From: Candidatus Kapaibacterium sp.
GTDB lineage: Bacteria; Bacteroidota; Ignavibacteria; Kapaibacteriales; UBA4661
Direction of reading: 5' to 3'
Length of the DNA stretch: 43,765 bases
Assembly: GCA_004292595.1 (NCBI GenBank)
Contig: RDXM01000134.1
Coordinates: 1-43,765, forward strand
How positions within the stretch are numbered: the first letter of the stretch is position 1; each line of letters opens with the position of its first letter. Below are positions 1 to 9,400 of this stretch, one piece after another. A program made the position numbers and the translations under genes. The notes below the pieces were generated by a model. The model had not been told where the DNA came from, did no database searches, and saw only the letters and a program-made list of their open reading frames with translations.

Positions 1-71
1 CAGGCATTCTTGCCTGTGTTCATCGCTTGAACCTCGCACCAACACTCACAGACAAGAATGTCTGTGCCACT
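1..71 (+). repeat. Dispersed palindromic element R1, left end cut by window start
   Basis: The right half ends in TCTGTGCCACT, preceded by the sub-hairpin CAGACAAGAATGTCTG, and carries the core CGCACCAACACTC shared with the copies at 15504-15585, 33946-34012 and 35221-35310. The left arm starts inside its own small hairpin (CAGGCATTCTTGCCTG), so the expected outer TAGTGGCA is missing because the window begins here. It lies downstream of the minus-strand cyclase gene. Confidence 0.8.
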
Positions 72-140
72 ATGGAAAAAATTTTGTCGCGTACAGAGCA
101 ATGATTCACAAAATCATCCAGTACGTTTTTTTGATGTGGT

Positions 141-1658
141 TTATTGTGCTTGCGCGACAAACCACGTCCGCATTTTTCCTTTTCCTTTTATCTCAATTTC
201 CCCACGTTCCTCGAAAAGAAAAAGTGCTTGGTTGCTTGGTGTCTGCGCTAAGGAGCAATACACGGCATCGGAAATATGAATTTTCCCTGCTTCGCCGTGA
301 GATTCCATGCGGCTTGCGGTGTTCACGGTGTCGCCCCAGAGGTCGTAGGCAAATTTTTTCTTGCCAATCACGCCAGCAACCACCGAACCTGTGTGAATAC
401 CTATGCGCACAGAAAGCGGTATATTCAATGTTTTGCTCAAAAGCTCCATCGTCGAGTGCATTTCCAATGCCATGCGCACAACAGCGACACAATGGTCTGC
501 ACGCGGCTCAGGAAGCCCTCCGACAATCATGTAGGCATCGCCAATAGTTTTAATTTTTTCTAAATTGTACTGCTCCGAAAAAATATCAAAAGCAGAAAAG
601 ATGCGGTTGAGCATACTCACAATTTCGGCGGCGGGGCGCGTTGCCGCAAGCTGGGTAAAGCCGACAATATCGGCAAAGAGAACGCTCACGTTATCAAACG
701 AACTGGCAATAGTTTCTTCACCGGCTTGCAAGCGTTGAGCGATGCTGCGTGGAAGGATATTATGCAGCAAACGCTCGGCTTTGTCTCGCTCCTGCGAAAG
801 CTCCAGCCCGCGCTCTTGGAGCATGGTATTCGCAATTTCGATTTCCCGTGCTTGTTCGGAAAGAAGGCTCATTTGCCGTTGAATTTCCTCGTTGGCGTTG
901 TGTAAATGCTCGTTGAGTTCCAGCGCAATGCGGCGTTCTTCTTCTGTTTGCTTGGTCATAGCAAATTCTTGTGCAAAGCTGCGAAAGAGCGTTACGGCAG
1001 AAAAGCCTACCGATGCCAGCACCGCATATCCACAAAAAAGGAGAGAAATCTGCTTCGTGAAATCGGTGCCCGTGATGAAAATAATTACACCATAAATGAT
1101 TGCATTGAAAACAACCAGAGCAATAGTGTAGCCTGCATTTGCGTACAATCCAGCAGAAATAAGACACACAAACACCGCAAAAGGACCGTCTATTTCTTCG
1201 TTATTGAGGGCAATCGTGTAGAAGAGCCAGCTTGCAATCAGCATATACGCGGTGCGGAAGATATTTGCCCAAATCCAAAATTGTAGCATGGATCTATTCG
1301 GGTCGTCTAAGCGCAAGTGCCGCCCAGATACATAGCCAAGTGTAAGCGCAGCAAAAAGCGCGAAACGCAGCGCGGATGCTTCTTCCATGAGTTCGGTCAT
1401 CTGAAGAGGAAGATGCAACACATCAAAAAGGATAATTAAAATACCAATAACGACTGCGGCAAATTTTGAGCCAGTGACCATGCGCTGAAAGTTCTGTTTG
1501 AGCATTGCGCTCAAAAACTCATAGCGATATTTCTCTGGCACGGGCGCGATTTTTACTGTTCGCGTCCACCCAAAGCCGCGTATTTCCTCAAGCTGCTTGG
1601 GTGAGGTAGCGTAAATGCTGGAACGTTCCAATGTGTTGTGATGACTGGTGGTATTCAT
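141..1658 (-). CDS. Membrane-bound class III adenylate cyclase
   Basis: Predicted to convert ATP to cAMP at the inner membrane. The 505-residue protein has about six hydrophobic segments (roughly residues 64-81, 97-112, 124-147, 157-172, 174-195 and 203-222). A coiled-coil/signalling helix follows (about 235-310, including LLHNILP), then a class III cyclase catalytic domain (about 318-500). Metal-binding Asp are D330 (FADIVGFT) and D374 (TIGDAYM). K370 (EKIK) and D439 (YDLWG) are the pair that specifies adenine rather than guanine. N446 and R450 (TVNTASRM) complete the site, so it looks active as a homodimer. The catalytic half closely resembles the TPR cyclase at 4458-6377. The start is the first ATG and has no clear Shine-Dalgarno. 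The gene diverges from the secreted-protein gene at 1806. The signal sensed by the membrane part is unknown. Confidence 0.93.
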   Translation of the reverse strand: MNTTSHHNTLERSSIYATSPKQLEEIRGFGWTRTVKIAPVPEKYRYEFLSAMLKQNFQRMVTGSKFAAVVIGILIILFDVLHLPLQMTELMEEASALRFALFAALTLGYVSGRHLRLDDPNRSMLQFWIWANIFRTAYMLIASWLFYTIALNNEEIDGPFAVFVCLISAGLYANAGYTIALVVFNAIIYGVIIFITGTDFTKQISLLFCGYAVLASVGFSAVTLFRSFAQEFAMTKQTEEERRIALELNEHLHNANEEIQRQMSLLSEQAREIEIANTMLQERGLELSQERDKAERLLHNILPRSIAQRLQAGEETIASSFDNVSVLFADIVGFTQLAATRPAAEIVSMLNRIFSAFDIFSEQYNLEKIKTIGDAYMIVGGLPEPRADHCVAVVRMALEMHSTMELLSKTLNIPLSVRIGIHTGSVVAGVIGKKKFAYDLWGDTVNTASRMESHGEAGKIHISDAVYCSLAQTPSNQALFLFEERGEIEIKGKGKMRTWFVAQAQ

Positions 1659-1805
1659 GGACGCTGTATTTCTTTATGGTGTGAAACACAAAGATTTGTA
1701 AATTGTGGCGGAAAAATTTGTTGCCTTTGGACGGAAAAGAAAATACGCATTTTTCCGCACCAGCACCATGAAAACCTTTCGCTTTACCTTCTTTGCAGTT
1801 CCAGT

Positions 1806-2612
1806 ATGCCAGTATTTACGCGCTCTTCAGGATATGTTTTTCTCATTTCTTTGACATATTTTCTTCTGATGCTTGCTGCGCTCACGCAATGCCCTCTTCA
1901 GGCGCAAACCACACCGCACCTCCGCATAGAATCAGTACGCGGGGTGTTGGGCGAAACCGTTGCTGTGCCGTTTCGGATTCTGGAGCGTAGTATTCAGGGC
2001 GAGACCATCACGCTCGACGGTCGTTTCGTTCTCTCAAATTCGAGTGTGGTTTTTCCCAAAGAGTGGCAATTTCCACAAGGCGCACAAAATCTTGCCTCCA
2101 GACTTACTCGCGTGAACGATTCTACCTATACGTTTGTGATAAACTGCCGCCGAACATCAACGCCAAGCGCAACAAACAATGACACGCTTGCGTTTCTGCG
2201 CTGCGAAATTCTTGCTGGCTCGGACACGCTTTCTTCACTTCGTGCAAGTGCCTTGCGATACACCGATTCGCGTGGAAGCAGCGTCATTGCTGATGTTTCG
2301 GGGTTTGTTTTTGCAAGAATACTTGATGCGTCGGTGCCATTTGTACGATTTGCGCAGATGCAAGCAGGTGCGCCAAATCCCGTTGGACGCGGCGCAGCAA
2401 CACGCTGGGCGTACACGATTGATGCGCCCTCGGAGGTTATTTTTTTTATTTACAATACAAGCGGTGAAGAAGTAGAACGCATTGAGCGCAAGAAAGAGCG
2501 CGGCTCGCATATTGAAACATGGTTTCCACGAGCAAATATCGCAGCAGGAACATATTTTGTGCGCTTTACAAGCAATTCTGGCGATGTCATCCAGCGTTTG
2601 GTTATTGAGTAA
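1806..2612 (+). CDS. Secreted protein with T9SS type A sorting domain
   Basis: A 268-residue protein of unknown function. It starts with a signal peptide (hydrophobic core VFLISLTYFLLMLAALT, likely cleavage after LQAQ at about residue 34). The middle region (about 35-185) is beta-rich and opens with a pattern reminiscent of cohesin-like or Ig-like folds (IESVRG.LGETVAVPFRI), but I cannot assign a family securely. The last 80 residues fit a T9SS type A C-terminal domain: APNPVGRG, then a strand ending IYNTSGEEV and IAAGTYFVRF, and a terminal VIQRLVIE. It is therefore predicted to cross the outer membrane through T9SS and be anchored or released at the surface. The start at 1806 puts the signal peptide at the N-terminus; the frame is open further upstream but that part is not convincing. 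It is convergent with the phosphatase gene. Confidence 0.8.
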   Translation: MPVFTRSSGYVFLISLTYFLLMLAALTQCPLQAQTTPHLRIESVRGVLGETVAVPFRILERSIQGETITLDGRFVLSNSSVVFPKEWQFPQGAQNLASRLTRVNDSTYTFVINCRRTSTPSATNNDTLAFLRCEILAGSDTLSSLRASALRYTDSRGSSVIADVSGFVFARILDASVPFVRFAQMQAGAPNPVGRGAATRWAYTIDAPSEVIFFIYNTSGEEVERIERKKERGSHIETWFPRANIAAGTYFVRFTSNSGDVIQRLVIE

Positions 2613-2644
2613 GAAGGCACGTTGCGACAAAGCGACAAACAGTC

Positions 2645-2677
2645 TAGGCGGCTGGTACATACCATGCCAACCGCCTA
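2645..2677. terminator. Hairpin between convergent genes, possible bidirectional terminator
   Basis: TAGGCGGCTGG pairs with CCAACCGCCTA (11 bp with one G-U in RNA) around a loop of about 11 nt. It sits between the stop of the secreted protein (2612) and the stop of the phosphatase (2704). There is no long T-run on either side, so termination is inferred from position and structure only. Confidence 0.4.
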
Positions 2678-2703
2678 ACAAAAAGTGTGATTCATACAAT
2701 CAA

Positions 2704-3207
2704 TCATTCATGTTGAGAGCCATCGCCAAGAAGCAAGCGAGGCGGCGCAAACCACAGCAGCGAACCAAGCGGCGGGCTTTGACGACCAATGCCGATGCAG
2801 GTTACGGCAGCTTTTTTGTAGTCCACATTGAAGTTTGCTGCACCGCAGACCGAACCGATAAGATAACTAACGCATGGGTCGTGCGTAACGAACATAATTT
2901 CTCGATGCTGCTTCACTTCTTGAAACAATGCGGAAAAAGATTCGTATCGCCCGTTGGGCGTGATGCGATTGTCTTGCATACGCTCGCCAGTATAGCCAAG
3001 CTCTGCCGCCAAAATATCCGCTGTCTGGATGGCACGTGTGTAGGGGCTCGAAACAATAAGATGGGGTTTTATGCCCATTTGCGCAAGTTTTGCGCCAATT
3101 CTCTGAACACGAGTGCGCCCTTCACTGGTGAGTTCTCGTCCTGAATCGGGCTTGAGAATATTTGCTTCTTCGGCAATGCCGTGCCGTACAAGATAAATAG
3201 TATTCAT
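2704..3207 (-). CDS. sixA: SixA-like phosphohistidine phosphatase (histidine phosphatase superfamily)
   Basis: A 167-residue protein, the usual size of SixA. It opens with the RHG signature (YLVRHG, R8-H9-G10). A second Arg lies in SSPYTRAIQTA and a second His in FVTHDP, which together form the phosphate pocket of the histidine phosphatase superfamily with H9 as nucleophile. SixA removes phosphate from phosphohistidine on signalling or phosphotransfer proteins in the cytoplasm; the substrate here cannot be told. The start at 3207 places the catalytic His near the N-terminus as in the family; an in-frame upstream extension adds only a hydrophobic stretch and is disfavoured. It diverges from the ABC ATPase gene and converges on the secreted-protein gene. 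Confidence 0.85.
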   Translation of the reverse strand: MNTIYLVRHGIAEEANILKPDSGRELTSEGRTRVQRIGAKLAQMGIKPHLIVSSPYTRAIQTADILAAELGYTGERMQDNRITPNGRYESFSALFQEVKQHREIMFVTHDPCVSYLIGSVCGAANFNVDYKKAAVTCIGIGRQSPPLGSLLWFAPPRLLLGDGSQHE

Positions 3208-3338
3208 AACAACGTAAAAAGACAACGTAAAAAAGGAAAAAGAAATTGCGTACAATATTAGCAAACAATATCAGCAAAATCACATATTTGCACTGTTCTA
3301 TCGCCTCACTTTTGCCAAAAGGAATGTCATAAAACATT

Positions 3339-3352
3339 TTGTAAATTTACAA
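3339..3352. promoter_or_regulatory. Perfect 14-bp palindrome in a divergent spacer, possible operator
   Basis: TTGTAAATTTACAA is a perfect palindrome in the roughly 300-bp AT-rich spacer (3208-3508) between the phosphatase gene (minus) and the ABC ATPase gene (plus). Its position between divergent starts makes an operator plausible. I saw no other gene or RNA in this spacer. Confidence 0.3.
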
Positions 3353-3508
3353 TACTTTAGCGAATTTCAGGCACACAATATCGGGAAATTTGTCCGAAAT
3401 ATATTTTTTTCCACATTTTGTGAAGAATATCATACATTCCCTCCATTATCTTTACGGTAGCGCACTTGCTCTGCCACTCCATTGTACCTCTCTTTTGAAA
3501 GCTCTTCT

Positions 3509-4429
3509 ATGCTTATCGTAGATTCTATTCGGAAAACCTATAAAGGCGGCATTCAAGCAGTTGATGGCGTATCTTTTCGCGTGGAAAGCGGTATGGTTCT
3601 TGGCATTCTCGGACCAAACGGTGCGGGAAAAACAACAACGATTCGCATGATTTTGAATATCCTCAAGCCCGATGCTGGCACGATTACCTTTCAAGGAAAA
3701 CCCGTGCAAGAAACAACCAAAAGCCACATCGGATATTTGCCCGAAGAGCGAGGTCTGTACCGCAAAAGCGCGATTGGAGACAGCTTGCAGTATTTCGCCG
3801 AACTCAAGCATCCGCAGCCAGAAGCAAAGAACATTGTCGCAAGATGGCTTGAACGCTTCAATCTAGGCGGCATGGAAAAGCGCAAAATCGAAGAACTCTC
3901 CAAAGGAAATCAACAAAAAGTGCAGTTTATTGCCGCAGTGCTGCACAATCCCGATTTGCTTATTTTGGACGAGCCTTTTTCTGGTCTCGACCCCGTGAAC
4001 CAGCTTCTCTTCAAAGATGTAGTGCAAGACCTCCGCAATCAAGGCAAAGCAATTATTTTTTGTACGCATCAGCTCGAATCAGCAGAGAAAATTTGCGATG
4101 AAATTGTGCTGTACAACAAGGGAAAAGCGGTCGTGCAAGGCACGGTCGAAGCCGTCAAACAACGCTTCGGCTCGAATACCTTGCGCGTGGAGTTCGATGG
4201 CGATGCGCAGTTTCTTTCGTCGCTTGCGCTGGTGGAAAAAGCAGAAATTTTCCCGCATTATGCCGAGCTTGTCCTCGGCGAAGGCGCAACGCTGAACGAG
4301 CTTTTACCACATATGCTGCCGCATCTCGCCTTGCATAAGGTCGAGCGCGTCCAGCCGTCGCTGCTGAGTATTTTTATTGATATTGTTGGGCATGGAAATG
4401 TGCCGCAGGATTTTTCCACCGAGCCATAA
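3509..4429 (+). CDS. ABC transporter ATP-binding protein (NatA/DrrA type)
   Basis: A 306-residue ABC ATPase. It has Walker A GPNGAGKT (35-42), the ABC signature LSKGNQQK (130-137), Walker B LLILDEP (150-156) and switch His in FCTHQ (H187). A C-terminal extension of about 90 residues resembles the DUF4162 region of exporters of the NatA/DrrA/CcmA class. The partner would normally be an ABC-2 type permease, but none lies next to it: the next gene, 28 nt downstream on the same strand, is a cyclase. It therefore either pairs with a distant permease or is an orphan. The ATG at 3509 is chosen because GAAAG lies 7 nt upstream and it puts the first strand (LIVDSIRKTYKGG) at the usual place. The substrate is unknown. 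Confidence 0.92.
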   Translation: MLIVDSIRKTYKGGIQAVDGVSFRVESGMVLGILGPNGAGKTTTIRMILNILKPDAGTITFQGKPVQETTKSHIGYLPEERGLYRKSAIGDSLQYFAELKHPQPEAKNIVARWLERFNLGGMEKRKIEELSKGNQQKVQFIAAVLHNPDLLILDEPFSGLDPVNQLLFKDVVQDLRNQGKAIIFCTHQLESAEKICDEIVLYNKGKAVVQGTVEAVKQRFGSNTLRVEFDGDAQFLSSLALVEKAEIFPHYAELVLGEGATLNELLPHMLPHLALHKVERVQPSLLSIFIDIVGHGNVPQDFSTEP

Positions 4430-4457
4430 TAGCAGCACTTACACCGCCAGAGAAGAT

Positions 4458-6377
4458 ATGAATGCAGTAACACAGTACTATCACGATACATACACCAAAC
4501 TCAGTACGCACAACCCTGATTACGTGATTCAGTTGAGTGGTATTGCCGAACATCTCGCCGATTGCGGCGACAAAAAAACTGCAACACTCCGCGCACACGA
4601 AGCTCTGGAAGCCGCACGAACACGCAAACACGAAGGCTTGCAGACCACAACACGATGCGAAGCACACTATGCCGAGTACGCTTTGGCAGTCGTGCAGGCA
4701 GAGGACGGGGTGTTTGATGAAGCATTGCCGCATCTTTTCCGTATTATGAACTATGCCGAGGCGCGTCAGTACCGCGAACTACACGCCAAAGCCGCATGGA
4801 GACTGGGTGTGTGCTATTGTCGGATTGCAATGTTTACCACTGCATTGGAGTATTTAACTCAAGCCCGCACCATTGCTCAGGAAATCAGTCATTTTTTGAT
4901 AGAATCTTCGACCTGCACTGCTATTGGCGATGCGCATTTAGGCAGAGAAGATGCTCAAACTGCGCTCCAATACTACCGCGAAGCCCTCCGACTTCTTGAT
5001 ATTACTTCTGCCGAGAACGACGACACAAAACACAGTATTTCTTGGAAAAAGCCATCTATTTTGTTGAATATTGCAACTGCATACAAGTATTTAGGCGGTA
5101 TGCGGCAAGCATTTGTCTATTTCGAGCAAGCACTCACGAGCTACAAACATCAGGAAAATATTGCTGGAATATGCAACGCGCTCATGGGTATTGCCGATGT
5201 GTATTCTACCGAAAAACGCTACGATAAGGCATTAGAACTGCTCTTCACGGCATTCGAGGTGGCACAGCATCACGGTACAGAAAAAGAATTAGGACACGTG
5301 CAATTCGCGCTTGGCCAGATATACCGAGCCGTAGAACGCCCCGAAACCGCGCTTGAATACTTGCTCGCATCAGAAAAACTTCTGGGGGCATCGTCGCTGC
5401 TCAATCTTATTGCGCGAGTGCATGAATCCTTGTCGTTGGTCTATAAATCCTTGCAGCTGTATGAGAAAGCATACCATCATTTGGAAGCATTTCAGGCTAT
5501 CCGCGAACAGACCGCAATGCAAGACGGGAAGCGAGCTGTAAAGTATTTGCAGCAAGGGTTTGAAATGGAGCGAGCGCAAAAAGAAGCAGAAATTTATCGC
5601 TTGAAAAATGTGGAAATAAGCCATGCACAACAAGAAATAGAGCGCCTCCTCTTGAACATCCTGCCTGCGCCCATTGCCCAACGCCTCCGCGAGGGCGAGT
5701 ATCGCATTGCCGATTCTTACGATGCCGTTACCGTTGTTTTTATTGACCTTGTTGGTTTTACGCGCCTTGCAGAGCAGTACTCGGCGGTGCATATTGTTGG
5801 AATGCTCGACCACCTTTTTTCCGAATTCGACGACATTTGCACACGCCTCGGTTTAGAGAAAATTAAAACCATTGGCGATGCCTATATGGCAGTGGCTGGG
5901 CTGCCGTTTCGCCGCGACGACCACGTGCAGCAAGCAGCACTCTTCGCGCTTGCCGTGCAAGCAGTGATGCGCGATCTGGGCAAGCAATACCGCGTACAAG
6001 CGCGAATAGGAATCCACACCGGCAGCGCAGTTGCTGGAGTGATTGGCAAAAGTAAATTTGTTTATGACATCTGGGGCGATACCGTGAACACGGCAAGCCG
6101 CATGGAATCGCACGGCGAGGCAGGAAAAGTGCATATTTCCAACGAAGTGTATCAAGAACTCATTGCGCCTATCTCAACCAATAATATCAACAACAACCAA
6201 CAGCCAGCACTCCATACCTTTGATTTTGAAGAACGTGGAGAAATTGAAGTAAAGGGAAAAGGGCTGATGCGGACGTGGTTTCTCCTTGCTCCCGCTTCGC
6301 AAGACGACCACGACGAGCCTGTGCCTCAGCACAGCGAAACGGATGAACTCGAAACAATGGATTGGAATTTGGAATGA
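4458..6377 (+). CDS. Soluble class III adenylate cyclase with N-terminal TPR domain
   Basis: Predicted cAMP synthase of 639 residues without membrane segments. Residues about 25-350 are helical tetratricopeptide-like repeats (for example ILLNIATAYKYLGGMRQAFVYF and ALGQIYRAVERPETALEYL). A coiled coil (about 370-400) leads through LLLNILP into the catalytic domain (about 415-610). D430 and D474 are the metal ligands, K470 and D537 (YDIWG) the adenine-specifying pair, N544 and R548 the transition-state residues; all are present. The tail after 610 is acidic and low complexity. The ATG at 4458 is preceded by AGAAG and follows the ABC ATPase stop by 28 nt, so the two are probably co-transcribed. 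TPRs in this architecture usually receive a protein partner; which one is unknown. It converges on mfd. Confidence 0.92.
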   Translation: MNAVTQYYHDTYTKLSTHNPDYVIQLSGIAEHLADCGDKKTATLRAHEALEAARTRKHEGLQTTTRCEAHYAEYALAVVQAEDGVFDEALPHLFRIMNYAEARQYRELHAKAAWRLGVCYCRIAMFTTALEYLTQARTIAQEISHFLIESSTCTAIGDAHLGREDAQTALQYYREALRLLDITSAENDDTKHSISWKKPSILLNIATAYKYLGGMRQAFVYFEQALTSYKHQENIAGICNALMGIADVYSTEKRYDKALELLFTAFEVAQHHGTEKELGHVQFALGQIYRAVERPETALEYLLASEKLLGASSLLNLIARVHESLSLVYKSLQLYEKAYHHLEAFQAIREQTAMQDGKRAVKYLQQGFEMERAQKEAEIYRLKNVEISHAQQEIERLLLNILPAPIAQRLREGEYRIADSYDAVTVVFIDLVGFTRLAEQYSAVHIVGMLDHLFSEFDDICTRLGLEKIKTIGDAYMAVAGLPFRRDDHVQQAALFALAVQAVMRDLGKQYRVQARIGIHTGSAVAGVIGKSKFVYDIWGDTVNTASRMESHGEAGKVHISNEVYQELIAPISTNNINNNQQPALHTFDFEERGEIEVKGKGLMRTWFLLAPASQDDHDEPVPQHSETDELETMDWNLE

Positions 6378-6435
6378 AATACTTTCAACAAACTTTCCCA
6401 ACAAACGCTCCTGACTAGGTGAAAAATTAGGATTC

Positions 6436-9400
6436 CTACGCACTTTCCACATTTGCCATCAGTTGCGCTTTTGTTGCTTCAATTATCTGCCGAAGCAGCA
6501 TCAGTGCGGCTTCCAAGCTCCCGACGCGGCTTTGCACCAACACTTTTTTTCCTTTCGGAAGAATCTGCACCGATTTCATGCCCGTGAGCGCAGTAATCAT
6601 CGGCTGGAAAACCGTTTCGTAGAAGCGTACTTTTTCTTCGGGTGGAAACTCGCATATCAAAATGCCGCCTTTGAAGGAAACGTGTCCGAATCCCGTTTCC
6701 AGCGCGGCAATCCGCAAATGCACCGCATCGACAAGGCGCAGAGCAGCTTCTGGGAGTGCGCCAAATCGGTCGCGGAGTTCGCTCGTGGTTGCCTCCACTT
6801 CCTGCATCGTTCCTGAGCGGAAGAGCTTTTTGTAAAATTCGTAGCGTTCCACTTCGTTGCTGATGTAGTTTTTCGGAATCATCGCATCGCCGTCAATATC
6901 GACGGTTACATCATCATTTTTGGGCAAGGTAATTTTCTCCACCTCGCCAAGCGCGTTGGTGCGGCGGTGCATCTGCTTTTCGGGCGCGAACACGTCCGCA
7001 AACTCGCTTGTTTTCAGCTCTTGTACGGCTTCGTCGAGGATTTTTTGGTATAATTCAAACCCAATATCCGAAATAAACCCGCTTTGCTCCGCGCCCAGCA
7101 AATTCCCTGCTCCGCGAATCTCCAAGTCGCGCATGGCAAGATTGAAGCCGCTTCCCAGCTCGCTAAATTCCTCCATTGCCTGAAGCCGCTTCAATGCTTG
7201 TCGCGTGAGTGTTTGTGGTGGCGGAATGAGCAAATAACAATACGCCTGCGTATTCGACCGTCCCACGCGCCCGCGCAACTGGTAGAGTTCCGCCAAACCA
7301 AAATTATCCGCATTGAAAATAATCATCGTGTTTGCATTTGGAATATCAATGCCCGATTCGATAATCTTCGTCGCCAAAAGCGCGTCGGCTCTACGTTCCA
7401 AGAACATTTCCATTTGCTTTTCCAATTCTTCGGGAGTCATCTGCCCGTGCGCGTAGGCGATGCGGAGAGTCGGCACGAGTTCGCGTAAATTGTCGGCAAT
7501 GGTCGGCAAATTGCCAATGCGGTCGTTCACGACAAAAAGCTGTCCACCCCGCGCCAATTCTCGCTCCAACGCCGTGCGCAGAACTTTTGCATTCCACATC
7601 GTAATTTCCGTTTTGACGGGCAAACGATTTCGCGGTGGTGTATTTATCACACTAACATCCCGTGCGCCCATGAGCGAGAAGTTGAGTGTGCGCGGAATCG
7701 GCGTTGCCGTCAGCGTCAAGGTGTCAATACTGACGCGCATTTGACGCAATTTTTCCTTTGCCGCAACGCCGAAACGATGCTCTTCATCCACAATCAGCAA
7801 GCCCAAATCTTTGAATTTCACATCCTTGCTCAAAATGCGGTGCGTACCAATCAGAATATCCACCGAGCCAGATTCCACGCGGCTGAGAATCTCCTTCTGC
7901 TCGCCAGTGGCGCGAAAGCGAGACAAACAGTCACACAGCACAGCGTAGCGTTGCAAACGGTCGCGGAACGAGGAGAAATGCTGCTCGGCAAGAATGGTCG
8001 TTGGAACCAGCACAGCGACTTGCTTTCCCGCCTGCACTGCCTTGAATGCGGCGCGTATTGCCACTTCCGTTTTTCCAAAGCCCACATCGCCGCAGATGAG
8101 CCTATCCATCGGCATTCCAGACATCATGTCTTCTTTTACGTCGCTCGTGGCGGTGGCTTGGTCGGGCGTGTCCTCGTACATGAAGGAGGCTTCCATTTCC
8201 TTCTGCCAAAGCGAGTCCGAAGGGAACGCAAAGCCAGACTGCATCTTGCGTTCAGCGTAGAGTTTGATGAGGTCGCGGGCAATATCTTTCAGGCGTTTTT
8301 TTGTTTTTTCCTTTTTCTTCGACCATTCGCCCGTGCCCAATTTCGTAAGAACTGGCGCGTTTCCTTCTTCGGCGGAGTATTTTTGCAAACGATTGATGTA
8401 GTTCAAATGCACATACATTTTGTCGCCGCCCGCAAAGAGAAGCCGCACCGATTCTTGCTCGCCGCCGCCAACGGTAATTGTTTCCAGCCCGTCAAACTGC
8501 GCAATCCCTTTATCCGAATGCACAACGTAATCGCCGCGCTTCAACTGTTGCAATTCCTTCATGGAAATACCTTTCGGGGAAGACTTCACGCCCCGCGCCC
8601 GCTCCGATGCTTGTTTCTCTGCCTTGCGTCGCATAAATACTTGATGCTCGGTAAAAACTGCTATTTTCGTTTCATGGCAAATAAAACCTTCGGTGAGCGA
8701 AAGCGGCATGAGAACGAGCTTTTGCAAGGTTTCGTCGGTGTCGGCGAGAGCGTCTTGCTCGCCTTCCTTCAAGGAAATATCAGGCGTTTGGGCTTTTCCT
8801 CTTTTCGACAAAGGAAGCATTGGCGATTCCACCGTGCTACCAAAATTTCCCTCCAACGCGCTTTCCAACAAATCCTTCACGCGCTTCATCTGTCCCTGCC
8901 CTTCCGACGACACAAACACCGCATAACCACGCGCTATCAAGCGGCGAATTTCTACAGTGAGATTCGCAATCGAACTTTGAAAATTCGGCTGCGCAACAGC
9001 ATCCATCACGATTGTTGCGTCATTATTTTCCAGACCATTCATCAAAACGGTCGGCAGCTTCCGAAGCGAGGAATGAAGACGTTCTAAGGACTCTTCGGAA
9101 ACATCGTAGGAATGATTGTCGGACGAAAGTAAATCGTGCAACATGGATTGAATTGCTTCGGGCTGCCAGTGGAGCGTAAGAGTGCTTGAGGGCAAGTAAT
9201 CAAGCAGGGTTGCGGCGATGTGGTGTTCGTCGTTGTGGAAGAGATGCGACACGAGCGCGATTTCCTGCACTTCCTTGATACTTCGTTGCGAAAGCGGGTC
9301 AAATTCACGCAAAGAATCAATTTCATCGCCAAAAAATTCAATGCGAATCGGATTTTCCATACCAGGCGGAAACACATCCACAATGCCGCCGCGCACGGCA

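Noticed and set aside
2482-3144. 220-codon plus-strand frame across the SixA-like gene
   Set aside because: It covers the opposite strand of a gene with intact RHG and THD motifs and has no plausible start or product.
7741-9087. 448-codon plus-strand frame opposite mfd
   Set aside because: Antisense shadow of a well-conserved mfd frame; composition (Arg, His, Phe, Cys) is not that of a real protein.
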